Assembly: GCF_039652615.1 (NCBI RefSeq)
Contig: NZ_JBDJAC010000002.1
Location: forward strand, 1-64,000
Reading direction: 5' to 3'
Length of the DNA stretch: 64,000 nt
DNA from: Fulvimarina sp039652615
GTDB taxonomy: Bacteria; Pseudomonadota; Alphaproteobacteria; Rhizobiales; Rhizobiaceae
The notes beneath the pieces were generated by a model. The model did no database searches. It saw nothing but the letters and a program-made list of their open reading frames with translations, and was not told the DNA's origin. How positions within the stretch are numbered: position 1 is the first letter of the stretch; each line of letters opens with the position of its first letter. A program made the translations under genes and the position numbers. Below, in pieces: positions 16,609-26,726 of the stretch.

Positions 16609-18558
16609 ATGCTGAACGATCTGTCGATCTCCAGAAAGATCGCTGCCGCATCCATTGCCTGCCTGCTGGTGCTGATCGGAGCATCGTCGCTCGTTTTCCT
16701 GGAGCAGATGAACTCCCGAAACAGCGCCGTCGAGAGTGACAGGATGAATGGCACAGTCGTCGCCATGGAACGGGTCCGAAGCAGCCTGAACGATCAGAAC
16801 GCCCTGGTTCGTGGCGCGATGCTGTTTCGTCAGGCCCGTTTTGCGGACATATTTCAAGCGACGAGTGACGATATCGACGCGCAGGTCGAAAGCGCTCGGC
16901 AATTGGCCGCCTCCCATCCCGATGTCGTGCGCATGATCGATGCAACAGCCGGGGCGTTGAAAGACTGGCAGGAGACGTTCGGCGAACCTGCAATCCAACT
17001 TGCTCTCGATCCGGTCCGCGCGGATGAAGCGTTGGCGATTGTGACGTCGGAAGAGGCGTTCCAGGCATTCAGCGCCGTTTTGGCCGACATCAGCGGGACG
17101 ATCGCGGAGCTCGACGTCTTGTCGGATGACGCAAATGCTGCGCAGGAGGCCGCATACGAGCTGGCGCTGATATGGCTGGTTTCGGGCATTGCCGTCGCCA
17201 CCGCCGTGATGACCCTCGCATGGTTCTGGCAAAGACGCTCGATCGCGCGACCGATCGTATCGATGACCGCGGTCATGCGGGACCTTGCTTCGGGTCGTCT
17301 CGACGTGTCCGTGACCGGTCTCGGGCGGCAGGATGAGATCGGTGCGATGGCAGAGGCCGTTCAGGTCTTCAAGGCCGCAGCCATCGAGAACCGTCGGCTC
17401 GACGCCGAGGCGGAATCGATCCGAACGGCTCAGGCGACGAGTCGAGAACGCCAATCTGCCCTCGATCATGCGAAGGCCGAGGATCTGCGCGCATTTGTGA
17501 GTAACGTAGAGGCAGGTTTCACTCGCCTTGCTTCCGGCGATCTGACGGTTCGTATGAACGGCGAATTGGCGCCCGAGTTCGAGCCGATCCGTGCCCAGTT
17601 CAACGGTGCGGTCGCTCAGCTCGAGACGACCATCGGTCACGTGGTTTCTGCGGTCATTGCCATGCGCTCGGGCCTCACCGAGATTACCGACGCGGCCGGC
17701 GATCTGTCCCAGCGAACCGAACAGCAAGCAGCCAGCCTCGAACAAACCGTAGCAGCGCTGGGGCAGGTGACGCAGGGCGTCGGTGACACCGCCCAGCGCG
17801 CGGATGCCGCCCGCCAGTCGGCCTCACTCGCCTGCCGCGAAGCATCGCAGGGCAGCGAGATCGTGACGCAGGCCGCCCAAGCAATGGCTGAGATCGAGCA
17901 GTCGTCCACCCAGGTCGGCAACATCATTTCGCTGATCGACGAGATTGCTTTCCAAACGAACCTTCTGGCGCTGAATGCCGGTGTGGAAGCAGCGCGTGCC
18001 GGTGAGGCCGGCCAAGGGTTCGCGGTGGTGGCTCAAGAAGTCCGAGGCCTCGCACAGCGATCGACGGAAGCAGCGAAGGAAATCAAGGCGCTCATCGAAA
18101 TGTCGGGCAACCGGGTTCGCTCGGGCGTTGATCTGGTCTCGGCATCGGGCCGTAGTCTCGAATTGATCACAGAGCAGGTTGGCGCGGTGGCGCAGGCCAT
18201 CGCGCAGATAGCGGATGCGTCGCGCGATCAGGCGGTCAGCTTGCGCGAGGTTTCGATGGCGGCTGACCAGATGGACAAGGTGACCCAGCAGAACGCCGCC
18301 ATGGTGGAAGAGACGACGGCAGCGGCGCAATCGCTGTCGGCCGAGACGGAGCAGCTGGGTGGTCTCGTGGCCGCGTTCAAAGCTGCAGGAAGCGGACACC
18401 CTTCCCGTTCGGACACGAAATCTGTAGCGCGCAGCGCCAGCCTCGCCCGACCAGCTAGCGATGGGGCGGCTGCCGCGCGCCGGAACATTCAAGTCAAGCC
18501 GGTCGCACAGGGCAACGCCGCACTCGCGGCGCTCAAAGACAATTGGGAAGAGTTCTGA
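16609..18558 (+). CDS. Methyl-accepting chemotaxis protein
   Basis: Membrane chemoreceptor feeding the CheA kinase. 649 residues from the ATG at 16609 (MLNDLSISRKIAAAS). TM1 is about residues 11-33. A helical periplasmic sensor of about 150 residues (4-helix-bundle type) and TM2 (about 184-206, IWLVSGIAVATAVMTLAWFW) follow. Next come a HAMP domain (RPIVSMTAVMRDLASG) and a second HAMP-like block near 300-355 (GFTRLASGDLTVRM). The coiled-coil signalling domain has the CheA/CheW tip NLLALNAGVEAARAGE near residue 450. The C-terminus is LKDNWEEF. The ligand is unknown. No che genes are adjacent, so it is an orphan receptor. The start is uncertain by up to 32 codons. Confidence 0.9.
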   Translation: MLNDLSISRKIAAASIACLLVLIGASSLVFLEQMNSRNSAVESDRMNGTVVAMERVRSSLNDQNALVRGAMLFRQARFADIFQATSDDIDAQVESARQLAASHPDVVRMIDATAGALKDWQETFGEPAIQLALDPVRADEALAIVTSEEAFQAFSAVLADISGTIAELDVLSDDANAAQEAAYELALIWLVSGIAVATAVMTLAWFWQRRSIARPIVSMTAVMRDLASGRLDVSVTGLGRQDEIGAMAEAVQVFKAAAIENRRLDAEAESIRTAQATSRERQSALDHAKAEDLRAFVSNVEAGFTRLASGDLTVRMNGELAPEFEPIRAQFNGAVAQLETTIGHVVSAVIAMRSGLTEITDAAGDLSQRTEQQAASLEQTVAALGQVTQGVGDTAQRADAARQSASLACREASQGSEIVTQAAQAMAEIEQSSTQVGNIISLIDEIAFQTNLLALNAGVEAARAGEAGQGFAVVAQEVRGLAQRSTEAAKEIKALIEMSGNRVRSGVDLVSASGRSLELITEQVGAVAQAIAQIADASRDQAVSLREVSMAADQMDKVTQQNAAMVEETTAAAQSLSAETEQLGGLVAAFKAAGSGHPSRSDTKSVARSASLARPASDGAAAARRNIQVKPVAQGNAALAALKDNWEEF

Positions 18559-18695
18559 TCTCCGAGCTCCGCCATGCCGGCTTTGAACTGTAGGATCAGA
18601 CCAGTGGCCTGGAACGACCAAACCAAGACGTTCGAGCATCGCGCAGCGAATGGCCACCTTGAGCGCTTCATTTCGTTGCACGCAAGGTTGGGCGA

Positions 18696-19250
18696 TCAGT
18701 CTCGGCTTTCTCTGGTCCATAGATGGGGATAATCGATCACGGCACCGAAATCGTCGATAAGGAGCGTTGCGTGATAATCATGCCGCGGCGAGGCATAGTC
18801 GAAGGTACGCGCTCCGGTGCAGTTGTAGCTTTGAGGCAGCCGCTTCACGATCCAGTCCTCCGTGTCTAGCCATACGGCAACTGACTCCGCCTTCGAACCT
18901 TCGGAAAGTTCAAGTCTCCGGATAGCGTTGGTATTGCTAGCGGGAGTAAAGCCGAGGTCGATGTCGTTCAATCCCGTCATACTCGTGTCGAGTAGTCCGT
19001 TGATGCGCCATTCGGCTTCGTTTTCCCGTTCTAGAGCCAGTTCGAAACGGCGTTCCCCAATCCATCCTGAAACAGCGGCGCTTCTGCTCCTCCATTCCCT
19101 ATCGCAGAGCAGACGATACGTCAGGCAGGCGGCAGTGCCTGCGTGTTCGAAGACGGCCGTGCCCTCGACCGCCCAACCGTCACTCGTATTGAGATAACGG
19201 CAGGCATCATGACCCTCCACATCGAGGCGGCGCCACAAAACGACATGCAT
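18696..19250 (-). CDS. Putative glycolipid-binding protein (DUF1089 family)
   Basis: 184 residues from the ATG at 19250, chosen because AGAGGTG lies at the right distance upstream and MHVVLWRRLDVEGHDACR is the family start. It matches the putative glycolipid-binding pattern throughout: GTAVFEHAG, CDREWRSRSAAVSGW, LDIGFTPASNT-like (here DIDLGFTPASNTNAIRRL), and the closing DYPHLW. No signal peptide or membrane helix. The biochemical role of the family is not established. It stands alone between the chemoreceptor and the glycosylase-like gene. Confidence 0.75.
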   Translation of the reverse strand: MHVVLWRRLDVEGHDACRYLNTSDGWAVEGTAVFEHAGTAACLTYRLLCDREWRSRSAAVSGWIGERRFELALERENEAEWRINGLLDTSMTGLNDIDLGFTPASNTNAIRRLELSEGSKAESVAVWLDTEDWIVKRLPQSYNCTGARTFDYASPRHDYHATLLIDDFGAVIDYPHLWTRESRD

Positions 19251-19584
19251 GGAAACACCTCTGCCGGGAATATTCATCGAAATTCCAAAATATTCAGAAA
19301 AATCCGCTTCGTTTCGCATAACCGCCGTTGTTCGAGGCTTTCGTGAATGACCGGTTTCCGCCCAACGCAGCCATCTGCCGATGCCGTTTACCGATGCCGT
19401 TTCAGCCGAAGAAACCGCATTGCTTCTAACGGCTTGATGGAAATTCGCGGCCTTTGCGACCTAAAGCCGGTTTTAGGCACCTCCGTTGGAGAGACTAAAG
19501 CCAGCAGAAATGCGACGCACAATCACCGACAAATCGAATAAGCCTCTGCGGTCAGCCGATCGCTCCTTGCGCCAACCACCCGCA
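19251..19584. other. Intergenic region, nothing recognised
   Basis: 334 bp between two minus-strand genes. It is less GC-rich than its surroundings. No conserved frame, terminator with a T-run, or repeat is visible. A 64-codon frame at 19347-19541 has no ribosome site and no motif. Confidence 0.4.
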
Positions 19585-20232
19585 TCACGCCGTAGCTAAG
19601 ACGGCCTTTCCCACCCTCGCCCGAAGCTCCGGCAAAAGCTCCTCGGCGAACCAAGGGTTCTTCCGCAGCCAGCCATTGTTGCGCCAGGACGGGTGCGGCA
19701 GCGGGATCACCGGCGCGTAGCGCCCACCGCCTGCGAGAATATCGCGCCAGTTCAGAACCGTTTCCGTCAGCGTTCGCCCCCGCCCCTCTTCGATGTGGAA
19801 GCTCTGGGCATAGGCCCCGATCGCCAGAACCAGTTCGATCTGCGGCATCGCCGTCATGGCTCGGTCATGCCAGGTGAGCCGGCACTCCTTGCGGGGCGCC
19901 TTGTCGCCGCCCTTGGCATCGTAGCCCGGAAAGCAGAAGCCCATGGGCAGGATCGCGATCTTCGAACGGTCGTAGAAAATCTCCGGACCGACACCCATCC
20001 AGTCGCGCAGCCGAACACCGGACGGATCGTTAAACGGTTTCGAGGTCTTGTCCGCCAGATTGCCGGGCGCTTGCCCCGCAACGAGGATTCGGGCCCGATC
20101 CGACAGCGCGAGAACCGGGTTTGGCTCGATCGGAAGCGGTTCCCCGATCGGATTTTCGGCGCAGATGCGACAGCCTTCGATCGTTCGCTGGAGGTCCTCG
20201 GCGCTTTCCGCCCCCATCCTATGCTCTGCCAT
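19585..20232 (-). CDS. Uracil-DNA glycosylase superfamily protein
   Basis: 215 residues. It has the N-terminal CRIC pair, motif 1 as VAGQAPGNLAD (water-activating loop in UDG families 4/5), FxDPSGxRLRxW, and the C-terminal catalytic loop PLPHPSWRN. This arrangement marks a UDG-fold enzyme of a clade common in rhizobia that is not classical Ung. It may excise uracil or another deaminated base, or bind iron-sulfur weakly; substrate unknown. It starts 6 bp after the GST stop on the same strand, so it is likely co-transcribed. The first ATG has a poor ribosome site, and coupling to the GST gene may serve. Confidence 0.72.
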   Translation of the reverse strand: MAEHRMGAESAEDLQRTIEGCRICAENPIGEPLPIEPNPVLALSDRARILVAGQAPGNLADKTSKPFNDPSGVRLRDWMGVGPEIFYDRSKIAILPMGFCFPGYDAKGGDKAPRKECRLTWHDRAMTAMPQIELVLAIGAYAQSFHIEEGRGRTLTETVLNWRDILAGGGRYAPVIPLPHPSWRNNGWLRKNPWFAEELLPELRARVGKAVLATA

Positions 20233-20238
20233 GACAGA

Positions 20239-20850
20239 TCAGGCGGATGCGCTTGGCCGCTTTTCGAACTCCCCATACCAGCGACGGAGATTCTTGAAAT
20301 CGTCCGGCACTTCGAGCTTGGCGGGCTTCATGAACCCGACGGTGATGAAGACGGTGATATCGGCGACAGAGATATGTTCGCCCGCCACGAAGGGCTGCTC
20401 GCCGAGCTGTTCCTCGAACATTCCAAGGGCGTCGATCGCGCGGGTTCGATTGAGTTCGGCCCATTCCTTCACCTGAACGGGCTCCGCCTTCGCCATGCCG
20501 GGATGTCCGTGCCGGAAGACAGCTGCGACAGCCTGATAGAGTTCGAGTTCGGCGCGGCGCTGCCACATCTCGACCTTGGCGATCTCGACGGGCGTTCTCC
20601 CGAAAAGCGGCGGATCGGGATGGAGCGCCTCGAAATAGCGACAGATCGCGATCGACTCGGTGATGATCGTGCCGTCGTCGAGTTCCAGCACCGGCAGGCG
20701 TTTCAACCGGTTTCGCTTCGCGATCTCCTCGCCGAGATGTTCTCCCTCAGCCATATCGACCGGCACCAGCGGCACCTCGATACCCTTTTCGGCAAGAAAG
20801 ATCCGGGTGCGCCGTGGATTGGGCGCACGCCCTCCGTCGAACAGTTTCAT
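20239..20850 (-). CDS. Glutathione S-transferase family protein
   Basis: 203 residues. Thioredoxin-like N-terminal domain (MKLFDGGRAPNPRRTRIFL; LPVLELDDGTIITESIAI with the cis-Pro and the ES glutathione gamma-Glu binding pair), then an all-helical C-terminal domain (FVAGEHISVADITVF with the capping-box Asp). The enzyme would conjugate or reduce small electrophiles with glutathione. GAGAGGAAAG lies upstream of the ATG. It is followed directly by the UDG-like gene. It diverges from the kinase gene with 142 bp between. Confidence 0.9.
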   Translation of the reverse strand: MKLFDGGRAPNPRRTRIFLAEKGIEVPLVPVDMAEGEHLGEEIAKRNRLKRLPVLELDDGTIITESIAICRYFEALHPDPPLFGRTPVEIAKVEMWQRRAELELYQAVAAVFRHGHPGMAKAEPVQVKEWAELNRTRAIDALGMFEEQLGEQPFVAGEHISVADITVFITVGFMKPAKLEVPDDFKNLRRWYGEFEKRPSASA

Positions 20851-20992
20851 GGCTGGTCTTTCCTCTCCGGTGCTCTGCCTTGCGTCATGGTCGTCTCGCC
20901 ATGTTCGCGGTTCATTAAGGCATTTTGTTCATTCTTCGGGAAGACAAGCCCTCGTTCTGATGTTCCCGCGTTCCGGACCTGTCCCCGATCTG

Positions 20993-22516
<1,524 letters not shown>

Positions 22517-22655
22517 TCTTTGAACGCTCAACTCAACGGGCGATAGCGACGCAACGCTCCGCGCGCTGAACGCCCTGTCTTGAGCAAAAGCGCCCGACCG
22601 ACCATATCCAGCGCAACCACGACGCCTATGTCTAGATCCGCGTAAAAGGACATCG

Positions 22656-22859
22656 ATGATCGAAACGCCCTGTAACGGGATCTGCCAGCTCCATCCGAAG
22701 ACCGGGCTATGCCGGGGTTGCGGCCGCACCGGCGATGAGATCGGCGCATGGGCGGCGCTCTCGCGCGACGATCGGCTGTCCTTGATCGAGATCCTCCCGG
22801 AGCGCATGCGGCAGGCTGGCATGAAACCCTTCGGAATCAAGGCCACCAGCGATGCGTAA
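22656..22859 (+). CDS. DUF1289 small cysteine-rich protein
   Basis: 67 residues with four cysteines C6, C10, C19 and C22 (CxxxC-x8-CxxC) followed by GRTGDEIGAWAALS, the family signature. This could hold zinc or an iron-sulfur cluster; function is unknown. AAAGGA sits six bases before the ATG. The last 8 bases overlap the start of the retropepsin-like gene, so translation is coupled. Confidence 0.88.
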   Translation: MIETPCNGICQLHPKTGLCRGCGRTGDEIGAWAALSRDDRLSLIEILPERMRQAGMKPFGIKATSDA

Positions 22860-23562
22860 CGGTAAGCTCATCTGGGTTATCCTGGCGATCCTCGGCATCG
22901 CGCTCCTCGCCCTTCTCACCAACAGGGATGGCATCATCGCCGGCCTGCCGGAGGGCCAGTTCGCCGGACTTGTCTATTACGGGACCATTGGCATTGCGGT
23001 CGGCGCCGGTCTGATCCTCTTCGGCGGCATTCGGCTGGGCCAGGCGCTTCGCCATGCGCTCGTCTGGGCCGGAGTTTTTCTCGTCGTCATCGCCGCTTAT
23101 GCATTCGCGCCGGAATTTCTGGCGATCAAGGACCGGATGATGGCGGTGCTGATGCCCGGCAGCGTCGTTTCGCTCTCCTCAGATGGCGAGAATCAGCAGT
23201 ATATGGCGACCCGCGGAAGGGACGGGCATTTCCACCTGAACGGCACGATCGACGGCGAAGCTGTCTCCTTCATGGTCGATACCGGAGCCTCCGTGATCGC
23301 GATGGATCGACCGACAGCCGACTCGCTTGGCATCGATACCGACAGCCTTTCTTTTAGCGATTATGTGCAGACGGCGAACGGGCTTGCCCGCTCGGCACCG
23401 ATCTTCCTCGAGACCGTGGCGGTCGGCGATATCGAGCGCCGCAATGTCCGCGCGGCCGTGACCGATAGCGACGGGCTTGGCACGGTGCTCCTGGGGATGA
23501 GCTTTCTCGATACGCTCACCTCATACGACTTTCGCGGCGACCGGCTGATCATGACGGATTGA
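22852..23562 (+). CDS. TIGR02281-type retropepsin-like aspartic protease (membrane)
   Basis: 236 residues. Three N-terminal membrane helices (LIWVILAILGIALLALL; YYGTIGIAVGAGLILFGG; HALVWAGVFLVVIAAYAF) precede a periplasmic protease domain. The single catalytic Asp is in FMVDTGASVIAM, near residue 143. The second half has LLGMSFLDTLTSYDF, the usual end of the fold. Such retropepsin-like proteins work as dimers and are little studied in bacteria. Overlaps the DUF1289 gene by 8 bp. Confidence 0.88.
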   Translation: MRNGKLIWVILAILGIALLALLTNRDGIIAGLPEGQFAGLVYYGTIGIAVGAGLILFGGIRLGQALRHALVWAGVFLVVIAAYAFAPEFLAIKDRMMAVLMPGSVVSLSSDGENQQYMATRGRDGHFHLNGTIDGEAVSFMVDTGASVIAMDRPTADSLGIDTDSLSFSDYVQTANGLARSAPIFLETVAVGDIERRNVRAAVTDSDGLGTVLLGMSFLDTLTSYDFRGDRLIMTD

Positions 23563-23582
23563 TCGGCCGTCGATCCGTCTCA

Positions 23583-24410
23583 CTAAGACAGGCTGATCGC
23601 GAACCGCACGGCGACGACGATGAGAAAGATACCGAACCCGATTTCCAACGTGCGGCGCGGAAGCTTGTGCGCAAGCGTCGCGCCGAATGGAACGGCGATG
23701 AGCGACATGGGCGCGACCACGGCAAGGGTCGTGAGGCTCACATAGCCGAGACTGAAGGGCGGAAGCAGCGGGTCGCCGAGGCCACTGAAAATGTAGGTTG
23801 CGACGCCGGGAATCGCGATCAGGGCGCCGACACCGGCGCTGGTTGCCACAGCCTGAATCATCGGACGGTTGTAAAGCGTCATGAACGTGTTGTTCAGAAC
23901 GCCGCCGCCAATGCCGATCAGCGCCGAGAAAAATCCGATCAGAACCCCGGTCACGGACCGCCCGGCCAATCCCGGCAGATCGTCGCCAAGCTTCCATGTG
24001 ATCCGGCCGAACAACAGTTTCAGCGAGATGGCGAACGCAAGCACCGCAAAGATCGCGCGCAGGGTGACGGAGGACGCGCTTGCCGCGAGAAACGCACCCG
24101 CGATCGAGCCGGCCGGCACCGCGATACACCACTCCTTCAAGAGCTTTCGGTCCACGGCGTCCCGGCTGAGATGGGCATAGAGCGAGCGAACGGAGGTCGG
24201 CACGATGATCGCAATCGATGTGCCGACGGCAAGATGCATGGCGACGCCCTCGGACACCTCCAGCCACTGGTAGAGCTGATAGAGCACCGGTACGTAGATT
24301 GCACCGCCGCCAATCCCGAAAAGCCCGGCGAGAAATCCGGCCAGCCCTGCGGCAAGGACGAGCGCGCCGATGACGATGGCCATGCTCTGAAAATCGATGT
24401 GGGTCAGCAT
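23583..24410 (-). CDS. Sulfite exporter TauE/SafE family membrane protein
   Basis: About 275 residues from the ATG at 24410 (MLTHIDFQSMAIVIG). The family repeat appears twice: GFLAGLFGIGGGAIYVPVL in the first half and GFFSALIGIGGGVLNNTF in the second, within about eight membrane helices. Members export sulfite, sulfoacetate or related anions, but most are uncharacterised. The frame extends to 24707 inside dusA without family support. It lies 67 bp after dusA on the same strand. Confidence 0.88.
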   Translation of the reverse strand: MLTHIDFQSMAIVIGALVLAAGLAGFLAGLFGIGGGAIYVPVLYQLYQWLEVSEGVAMHLAVGTSIAIIVPTSVRSLYAHLSRDAVDRKLLKEWCIAVPAGSIAGAFLAASASSVTLRAIFAVLAFAISLKLLFGRITWKLGDDLPGLAGRSVTGVLIGFFSALIGIGGGVLNNTFMTLYNRPMIQAVATSAGVGALIAIPGVATYIFSGLGDPLLPPFSLGYVSLTTLAVVAPMSLIAVPFGATLAHKLPRRTLEIGFGIFLIVVAVRFAISLS

Positions 24411-24477
24411 GGTCAGGAGAGGAACAGCCCGGCGGTGATGATTGGTCGCGATGAAAGCGCAGTGCGCTTCGCTCTGC

Positions 24478-25518
24478 TTAGGCCGCTTCCTGGCTCGCGT
24501 CGAGGCGAACATGGGAAAACGCCTTGCCAATGATCGTCGGTAACGCGCCGGGCTTGGTCGTCTCGGTCGATAGCACCTGCCGCCAGCGCCGGGCGCCGGG
24601 CATGCCATTGAACAGCCCCACCATGTGGCGCGTGACATGATTGAGCCGGCCACCGCGCTCGATATGGCCGGCAGCGTAGCCTTCCATCGCCGCGATAAGG
24701 GCGGCATAGTCGGTGCTGCTTTCGGCCTCGCCGTATACGAGGTGGTCGACCCTGGTCAGCACATCCGGCGTCTGATAGGCAGCGCGCCCCATCATCATGC
24801 CGTTCAGGCCGAGAGCGGACACTGCATCGCGTGCGGCCTCGACCGTCTTCAATCCCCCGTTAAGACCCACGAAGACATCGCCAAGCCGCGCCTTGAGCCG
24901 GCCGACCCGGCCATAATCAAGCGGCGGGATATCGCGGTTCTCCTTGGGGCTTAGCCCATCGAGCCAGGCCTTTCGGGCATGAACCCAGAGGACGGACACA
25001 CCAGCGCGGATCGCTTCGTCCGCAAGCCGGTCGAGCGCTTCCTCGATATCCTGATCGTCGACACCGAGTCGGCACTTCACGGTAACCGGAATATCGCCCG
25101 CCGCCGCCTTCATCGCCGCAAGACCATCGCCGACGCGTTCGGGCTCGCGCATCAGACAGGCGCCGAACGTGCCGGATTGAACGCGATCCGACGGGCAGCC
25201 GACATTGAGGTTGAACTCGTCATAGCCCCGGTCCCTGGCGACCGTCACCGCCGCGTGCAGCTTTTCCGGATCGGAGCCACCGATCTGCAGAGCCAGCGGA
25301 TGTTCGGCGGCATCATAGTCCAGCAGCCTCTCACGCGGACCGTGGATGATCGCGTCGGCAACGACCATCTCGGTATAGAGCAATGCGCGGGACGTCAGCT
25401 GCCGGTGGAAAAACCGGCAGTGGCGATCCGTCCAGTCGATCATCGGTGCGACAGCGAAGACCGGCTGGTCCTCGCCGTACAGCCGCTGCCCGGCTTGATG
25501 TGTTGGCTGCTGTCTCAT
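24478..25518 (-). CDS. dusA: tRNA-dihydrouridine(20/20a) synthase DusA
   Basis: FMN enzyme that reduces uridine 20/20a in the tRNA D-loop. 346 residues from the ATG at 25518 (MRQQPTHQAGQRLYG). VAPMIDWTDRHCRFFHR is the DusA N-terminal signature. The catalytic cysteine is in NLNVGCPSDRVQ, the FMN phosphate site in GLNGGLKT and GMMMGRAAY, and HVTRHMVGLFNG is in the tRNA-binding helical domain. The frame upstream to 25629 is not conserved. Confidence 0.95.
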   Translation of the reverse strand: MRQQPTHQAGQRLYGEDQPVFAVAPMIDWTDRHCRFFHRQLTSRALLYTEMVVADAIIHGPRERLLDYDAAEHPLALQIGGSDPEKLHAAVTVARDRGYDEFNLNVGCPSDRVQSGTFGACLMREPERVGDGLAAMKAAAGDIPVTVKCRLGVDDQDIEEALDRLADEAIRAGVSVLWVHARKAWLDGLSPKENRDIPPLDYGRVGRLKARLGDVFVGLNGGLKTVEAARDAVSALGLNGMMMGRAAYQTPDVLTRVDHLVYGEAESSTDYAALIAAMEGYAAGHIERGGRLNHVTRHMVGLFNGMPGARRWRQVLSTETTKPGALPTIIGKAFSHVRLDASQEAA

Positions 25519-25630
25519 CACTCGGCTGCGTCTTTCCTGCCGACTTTCGTGTCGTCCAATTGCGGAGCGCTTTAACGGATTGCACCCTTCTCCGCCACAC
25601 GGGGGCGCAATTCCTCGGAGCGCCCGCAAG

Positions 25631-25972
25631 CTATTTCCGCTCGCGCTCCTTTCGCCTCAGCGCTTCGAGCTCCTCAAGGTCGGCGGCGAGCTTGGCGCGC
25701 TCGATCGCCTTGCGCTCCTCGTCTTCGGCCATGACGACCCGGTGAATTTCGCCGATCCGCGCGTGGATCTCGCCGACGATCTGCTCGAAGGTCGCGTGAC
25801 GATACTGCTCGGCGCTCGGCTGAAACACAGCGATCCGCGCCATGCTCATCTGGTCGTCGCCCGCCTGCTTGCCGCGCCGCCGCTCCGAGAAATAGGTATC
25901 GATCAGACGCATGACGACGATCAGCCCCGTCACGCCGGCCGCGACATAGCCCATGATCTCGCCGACCGCCAT
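25631..25972 (-). CDS. Small membrane-anchored coiled-coil protein (unknown)
   Basis: Not recognised with confidence. 113 residues: one N-terminal membrane helix (YVAAGVTGLIVVMRLIDTYF), a basic stretch (SERRRGKQ), then a charged C-terminal helix ending in repeated E/R/K (LEALRRKERERK). Its ATG overlaps the stop of the upstream gene by one base (TGATG), so the two are translated together. A single-span protein with a charged cytoplasmic or periplasmic helix next to a four-span protein resembles some phage lysis-accessory pairs, but no lysis enzyme is present. Confidence 0.6.
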   Translation of the reverse strand: MAVGEIMGYVAAGVTGLIVVMRLIDTYFSERRRGKQAGDDQMSMARIAVFQPSAEQYRHATFEQIVGEIHARIGEIHRVVMAEDEERKAIERAKLAADLEELEALRRKERERK

Positions 25973-26496
25973 CAGCCTCGGTTCCCCTGATGGGCTGCGC
26001 GCCCGTCGTTCCAGCCGGCTTCGCGGGTTGCGCGATACATGCTGACGAGTTCGCTGAAAATGCAGGCGTAATAGGCTCCGGCCGCACTCGCTATCGATCC
26101 GGATTGGTGAAAGCCATAGGCAAAGGCTGCCCAGAGCGGAATCGTCCCGAGCGCCGCGAGGACGCGGAAATGCGGCGACTTGCGCCAGCCACCATTGACG
26201 ATCAGGAGCGCCAGACGGCCACCACCGCCGAGGAGGCAGAAGAGCGCCCAGCTCTCGATAGTCGCCCACGGTTCGAGAACCTTCACAACGGGCGCATCGA
26301 CCGCGCCTCCATAGGCCAGCACGATGCCCCAGTTCAAAAGCCAGAGGGTGAGCAGCCATTCGGCGAGACGCTCGCAGAGCGAGTGCCAGATGCCGCGCAA
26401 AAAGACGAACACACCGCGAAGGCCGGGAAAGGTTCGCAGAGCCCACCAGACCACACCCTGACCACGCGCGTGCGCAAACGCCCGCTCCGCGCTCAT
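25972..26496 (-). CDS. Four-helix membrane protein (unknown, phage-like pattern)
   Basis: 174 residues with four predicted membrane helices (about WLLTLWLLNWGIVLAYGGAV; SWALFCLLGGGGRLALLIV; FRVLAALGTIPLWAAFAYGF; AGAYYACIFSELVSMY). The motifs GRLALLIVNG-x5-SP and ELVSMYRAT recall small membrane proteins seen in alphaproteobacterial phages, from memory only. The GTG/ATG start region is plausible but weak. Ends overlapping the 113-residue gene. Neither neighbour (dusA, DAHP synthase) is phage-related, so this may be a domesticated or leftover fragment. Confidence 0.55.
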   Translation of the reverse strand: MSAERAFAHARGQGVVWWALRTFPGLRGVFVFLRGIWHSLCERLAEWLLTLWLLNWGIVLAYGGAVDAPVVKVLEPWATIESWALFCLLGGGGRLALLIVNGGWRKSPHFRVLAALGTIPLWAAFAYGFHQSGSIASAAGAYYACIFSELVSMYRATREAGWNDGRAAHQGNRG

Positions 26497-26674
26497 CGCC
26501 CTCGCCTCTTGAGGACCGCATCCACCATTCCCGACATCCCTCTCTCCTGTTCCCTGACGGTTCGACCGAAGCCGCGCGCCCCACGTCTTTCAAGTCCTGC
26601 GACTATGCCGCAGGCGGCGGGCACCGTGGATAAGATCGAGAGAGCGTCGGCGTGCGGTTATGCGCCACAAAACG

Positions 26675-26702
26675 AAAAAAGGCCCGGCGAACCGGGCCTT
26701 CT
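26675..26702 (-). terminator. Terminator of the DAHP synthase gene
   Basis: A perfect 9-bp stem AAGGCCCGG / CCGGGCCTT around a TTCG tetraloop, followed on the minus strand by six T. It lies 25 bases past the stop. Confidence 0.9.
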
Positions 26703-26726
26703 TGGAGCATGCTTTGGGCAGATGCC

